From the NCBI GenBank assembly GCA_035295665.1, contig DATGIQ010000062.1, forward strand, positions 1 to 18,645: DNA of 18,645 nucleotides. The letters are read 5' to 3'. Source of the stretch: DATGIQ01 sp035295665 (GTDB lineage Bacteria > Planctomycetota > Planctomycetia > Gemmatales > Gemmataceae). The notes under the pieces were generated by a model. It worked only from the letters and a program-made list of their open reading frames with translations, ran no database searches and was not told where the DNA came from. Positions 16,129-18,645 of this stretch are shown piece by piece (the stretch's first letter is position 1; the number at the start of each line of letters is the position of its first letter). A program made the position numbers and the translations under genes.

Positions 16129-16764
16129 TTATCCGCCCGTTAGTCCAGCACGCTCTCGCAACTCTCGTAGCATCTCATCGGGAGGGACGAAGAAAGGGTT
16201 TTCTTGGAGGATGCCCCCGATAATGACCATCGGGTGCGTCCGCATGATGTCCATGACCACCTCGGCACCGAACCGGGCCAGGTCATACGTTCAGCACACG
16301 GCGTCGTCGTACTTGGGCAGGACGTAGTTGAGGCGGGTCTCGTACTCCACGATGTCCTCAACGCCAGGGCGGTCCTCCAGCGCCCACTCCATGTTCGCCA
16401 CCAGCCGGGTGAGGCGGAATCCTTGGGCCTTGCCGCCTTGCAGCACTTCTTCGATGAGGGCGAGCATTCGATTCTGGTCGAAGTGGCCTTCCCGCAGGTA
16501 GGCGTCTTCCCAGCGGCGGACTTCAAGCTGCCCCTTCTGCTCGGCACCGGCCACGTCGATCCCCGCCTGCTCCAGACGCCGCCGATGCTGGGGGCGATGG
16601 CCTTCATCGACAATGTGGAATGCCTTGTCGTTCTGCTCGAAGCCTTCCTTGACGAAAGGCAGCAGCACACGGTACTCCTCCTCCTTGCTGTTGAAGAAGG
16701 CGCAGACGTGGCGGGAACGGTCGAGCGGGGCCCCCGCCAGCCTTACTCGCTTGTCCTGCTTCAC
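16129..16764 (-). CDS. DcmR-like MEDS-domain sensory protein with in-frame TGA (possible selenoprotein)
   Basis: A MEDS (methanogen/methylotroph, DcmR sensory) domain protein, probably a small-molecule sensor working with the adjacent kinase. The GTG start at 16764 is preceded by AAAGGAG. Residues 18-157 carry HVCAFFNSKEEEYRVLLPFV, FHIVDEG, AYLREGHFD, RLVANMEWAL and YETRLNYVLPKYDDAVC. Codon 158 is TGA (16293-16291). The same frame then continues without a break: TYDLARFGAEVVMDIMRTHP, MVIIGGILQENPFFVPPDE and LRELRERAGLTGG, ending at TAA (16131-16129). Without the TGA the protein has 211 residues, normal for the family; with termination it has 157 and loses a conserved part. In relatives, as I recall them, the motif is (A/V)IC(Q/T)Y(D/N), which places the TGA at the conserved cysteine with no gap. 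A hairpin just downstream could be a SECIS element. The alternatives are selenocysteine insertion or a recent TGC/TGT-to-TGA mutation. Confidence 0.8.
16253..16286 (-). promoter_or_regulatory. Candidate bacterial SECIS-like hairpin after the MEDS gene TGA
   Basis: Read on the minus strand from 4 bases after the TGA: outer arms AUGACC (16286-16281) and GGUCAU (16258-16253), then GGC (16279-16277) with GCC (16266-16264), then CCG with CGG around a GUU loop (16273-16271). A single U (16267) is bulged on the 3' side. The loop begins 17 bases after the TGA and starts with G. Both fit bacterial SECIS rules as I remember them, but the bulged U of E. coli fdhF is on the 5' side, and GC-rich coding DNA forms hairpins easily. 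Confidence 0.4.
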
Positions 16765-16862
16765 GAGTGATCTCCTTTCTGTCAGGATTGCAGAGACTTG
16801 GCCCGTCACCGCAGAGCGGCCGGTCCCTGCCGCCAGCAAGCCCTGACCAGGGACAGACGAAC

Positions 16863-17213
16863 TTACTTCGCCGTCCAAGCCAGCCGAGTCTTCCTGATCG
16901 CCTCCCGAAGCTCCAGTGTCTCGCTTTCCTGCTCCAGAAACTCGGTTGCGTCCAGTAGCCAGGAGGCCATTCCGGGTTGGCGCAAACGGTAAAAGACATG
17001 CCGCCCTTGTCGCCTTTCCGAGACGATGCGGTGGGCACGAAGCATCATCAAGTGCTGGGAGACCCCGGAATGGCGAATGCCGAGCCTGTCTTGCAGCGAT
17101 TTCACGTCGCATTCGCCAGCCCGCAACTCCTCAATGATCCGAATGCGCTGCGGGTGCCCAAGCACAGTCAAGAGTGCGGCAAGCTCCCTGGTAACGAGAA
17201 GTTGGTGCGGCAC
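16863..17213 (-). CDS. ArsR-family winged-helix transcriptional regulator
   Basis: A 116-residue regulator of normal ArsR/SmtB size. The pattern ALLTVLGHPQRIRIIEEL (about 13-30) opens the domain, CDVKSLQDRLGIRHSGVSQH (35-54) forms the helix-turn-helix, and RRQGRHVFYRL (67-77) forms the wing. Only one cysteine (Cys35) lies in the region where ArsR/SmtB metal sensors have CVC, so classical arsenic or metal sensing is unlikely; the ligand is unknown. I chose the GTG at 17213 (VPHQLLVTRELAALL) because the frame further upstream runs through AT-rich promoter-like DNA with a dyad at 17238-17253; a GTG at 17273 is the alternative. It is the first gene of a same-strand set with the MEDS sensor (98 bases on) and the hybrid kinase, and may control that set. 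Confidence 0.85.
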   Translation of the reverse strand: MPHQLLVTRELAALLTVLGHPQRIRIIEELRAGECDVKSLQDRLGIRHSGVSQHLMMLRAHRIVSERRQGRHVFYRLRQPGMASWLLDATEFLEQESETLELREAIRKTRLAWTAK

Positions 17214-17237
17214 GGTTGGTCGCCCTCGTCTTCTAAG

Positions 17238-17256
17238 ATTCAGACACTTGAATATA
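17238..17256 (-). promoter_or_regulatory. Candidate ArsR-type operator and -10 box
   Basis: On the minus strand TATATT (17256-17251), a plausible -10 box, overlaps the dyad ATTCAAGTGTCTGAAT (17253-17238), whose arms ATTCA and TGAAT are perfect. The site lies 25 bases upstream of the chosen ArsR-type start and is AT-rich against a GC-rich background. No good -35 was found. Confidence 0.4.
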
Positions 17257-17745
17257 ACGTATGGGCTGGGCACCCGGTGGGCAAGGTCCGGGCGGCTGCC
17301 GACTTGGGGCGCGGTATCGAGGCAAGCAGGTGGGAGCCGAGGCTACCTGGCAACCTGCATTTTGGGGTAGGCAGATTTCGATGCGGCGAGCGTGGGCGGC
17401 GAGTCCAAGACCTATCGGTTTTTTCACCTGACACCGAACGGACCGTAGAATCGAGGCGGACACACCTGGGCCAGTAGCGGCAACCCGCTGGGCCTCGAAG
17501 CGACGGGCAGCGAAGAAGCTCTCGCCGAGTGCGAAGGAGCGCTGGTTGAGGATAAGCCCGTATGCTGACTTGACTCTGACGAACACACTTCCGACCGAAT
17601 CCGGCACCACTGGCCTTCACCCGAGCAACGGCGATCTATTGCCTTGCTGCCGTTTCGCGGGCAGGTCTGTAAGACGACAGAAGGAATCTGCCGCTGATTG
17701 GCGGCAACAGGGTCTGCCCATAGCCGGTCCGGCGCTTGAGTGTGA
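17257..17745. other. Gene-poor interval upstream of the arsR-type gene
   Basis: About 490 bases with no gene I recognise on either strand. Open frames here are arginine/serine/proline-rich shadows. It separates the arsR-headed operon from the truncated isomerase gene, whose missing 5' part should have lain here, so a deletion or rearrangement end point is probable. Confidence 0.5.
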
Positions 17746-17775
17746 GCATTAGGCCGCGAATCCCGGCTGAGCGCG

Positions 17776-18168
17776 ATGCCGGAGGCCGTGGGCCGTGTCG
17801 GCATGTGCCTTGATATGGGCCATGCCAACTTGCACGTTGGGACCAGAAACGACTACGCCGGCTTTGTCGATCGTCTGGGAGATCATGTACCAATTGTCCA
17901 CTGGCACGCTCATGAGAACTGGGGCGATCGGGATAGTCATTTAACTTTGTTCACAGGTCCATCGGCACGGGACGAGCGCGGGCTTCGCGGCCTGATAGAG
18001 CGCCTGTTGAGGCGTGGCTTCCAGGGTTCTGTGATTCTTGAGCAGTGGCCCAAGCCCCCGGAGTTGTTGGCGCAGGCTCGGGATCGACTGCGCCAATTGT
18101 TGTGTGTGGGCCCAGTGCAGGGGAGTGCTTCTGTCGCTTCATCTGTTGGGAGACAGGAGATATCGTGA
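17776..18168 (+). pseudogene. Sugar phosphate isomerase/epimerase (TIM-barrel) 3' fragment
   Basis: The 130 residues match the C-terminal half of the xylose-isomerase-like / AP-endonuclease-2 TIM barrel: GMCLDMGHANLH, then HVPIVHWHAHENWGDRDSHL with the histidine, aspartate and glutamate pattern of the metal site, and VILEQWP with the final glutamate strand. Full proteins of this type have about 260-300 residues, so about half is missing. The frame is open only back to 17746 (a TGA lies before it), and nothing upstream looks like the lost N-terminal strands. The ATG at 17776 has no good ribosome site. I read it as a truncated relic; the C-terminal tail after about residue 110 also looks unrelated to the family. 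Confidence 0.6.
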
Positions 18169-18283
18169 ATCGCATGCGTAACTGGGCCGAGCTATGACAT
18201 CTCTCCGGGCGGCCCGGCGGCCGAGCTTCAGGGATGGACGGGAGGCAGAGCCAATGGACGATTTCGCACTCGAGCTGTTGCAG

Positions 18284-18645
18284 AGTAGGTAGCCAAAAGT
18301 TCTTCAAGAGATCCTTGAGCCAGAAGTCGTTGGATAGCACGCTCGCTTTGCGGAGGGATTCTCGGGCCGTGAGGGTCAAGATCCAGTGCTCCGCGTAGTC
18401 GGCCTCCTCGTCGACGGTCCGGAATTGGCGGTTCGCCACGATGAGCCGCTTCAAGTCCGTGAACAGCTGGTCCATGGCGTTGAGTTCCGGGCACTGCTTG
18501 GGCAGCCACAGCAGCACGACCCCAGCCGGGCGGCCAGTTGCTGACTGCGGAGGGCGTCGTGACAAGGAGCCTTGTCCAGCAGCGACAGCGGCCGCCCCGG
18601 GTCGTGCTGCCGCAGGTAGCGCAGGAAGGCCTGGGAGTCCTCCTG
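18284..18645 (-). mobile_element. IS630-like transposase fragment, frameshifted and cut by the window end
   Basis: From the window edge one frame reads DSQAFLRYLRQHDPGRPLSL then LLLDKAPCHDALRSQQLAAR, with the second catalytic Asp in LLDKAPCH. Near 18523-18530 the frame shifts, and the sequence continues as VVLLWLPKQCPELNAMDQLF, DLKRLIVANRQFRTVDEEAD and AEHWILTLTARESLRKA, ending near NFWLPT at 18284. This is the C-terminal DDE domain of an IS630-type transposase; the third acidic residue is Asp in NAMDQ where most relatives have Glu. The N-terminal part is outside the window. The frameshift and the loss of a proper stop (the frame runs on to 17951) suggest an inactive copy. No terminal inverted repeat could be confirmed. 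Confidence 0.75.

Noticed and set aside
16823..16854. GTCCCTG/CAGGGAC inverted repeat between the arsR-type and MEDS genes as a terminator
   Set aside because: The stem is only 7 bp with an 18-base loop and has no T-run, so termination between these genes is not supported. It may be a processing site.
1..18645. CRISPR arrays, tRNA or rRNA genes
   Set aside because: No regularly spaced direct repeats, cloverleaf-like segments or conserved rRNA sequences were seen on either strand.

Overview
This is a high-GC bacterial window, most likely from a planctomycete of the Gemmata group. That is an inference from the gene style: PAS/GAF-rich soluble kinases, secreted WD40/PQQ-like propellers, an IS630-type transposase with the motif PELNAMDQLF, and long gene-poor gaps holding gene relics. 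No rRNA, tRNA or CRISPR array was seen.

Layout. 281-3352 (-): fused NirB-NirD siroheme nitrite reductase. 3353-4168: gene-poor, with a possible DUF2293 relic. 4169-5122 (-): secreted beta-propeller protein, divergent from a secreted S9 (DPP IV-like) peptidase at 5475-8297 (+), which is followed by a GC-rich hairpin and T-run at 8363-8403. 8298-9174: no recognisable gene, but a perfect 26-bp inverted repeat. 9175-11008 (-): a compact cassette of a MarR-type regulator followed by a QueG-like iron-sulfur protein fused to an SCP2 domain. Matching TTGTATATACAA-type dyads lie over the marR promoter and just before the second gene, so the cassette looks self-regulated.

11066-11907 (-) is a graveyard of three truncated genes joined head to tail: a beta-carbonic anhydrase 5' fragment with a TAG third codon, a frameshifted AbiEi antitoxin 3' fragment, and an AbiEii toxin 5' fragment. 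Upstream on the same strand is a sensory operon (17213 to 11935): ArsR-type repressor, DcmR-like MEDS-domain sensor, and a 1394-residue cytoplasmic hybrid histidine kinase with four PAS and about three GAF domains. The carbonic anhydrase relic was probably its last gene.

The most interesting point is in the MEDS gene. An in-frame TGA (codon 158) lies where this family has a conserved cysteine. The reading frame then continues for 53 family-like residues to a TAA just before the kinase. A hairpin beginning 4 nt after the TGA puts its apical loop 17 nt downstream, as in bacterial SECIS elements. This is either a new selenoprotein family or a recent Cys-to-stop mutation.

The right end holds a 3' fragment of a TIM-barrel sugar isomerase/epimerase and a frameshifted IS630-like transposase running off the window.
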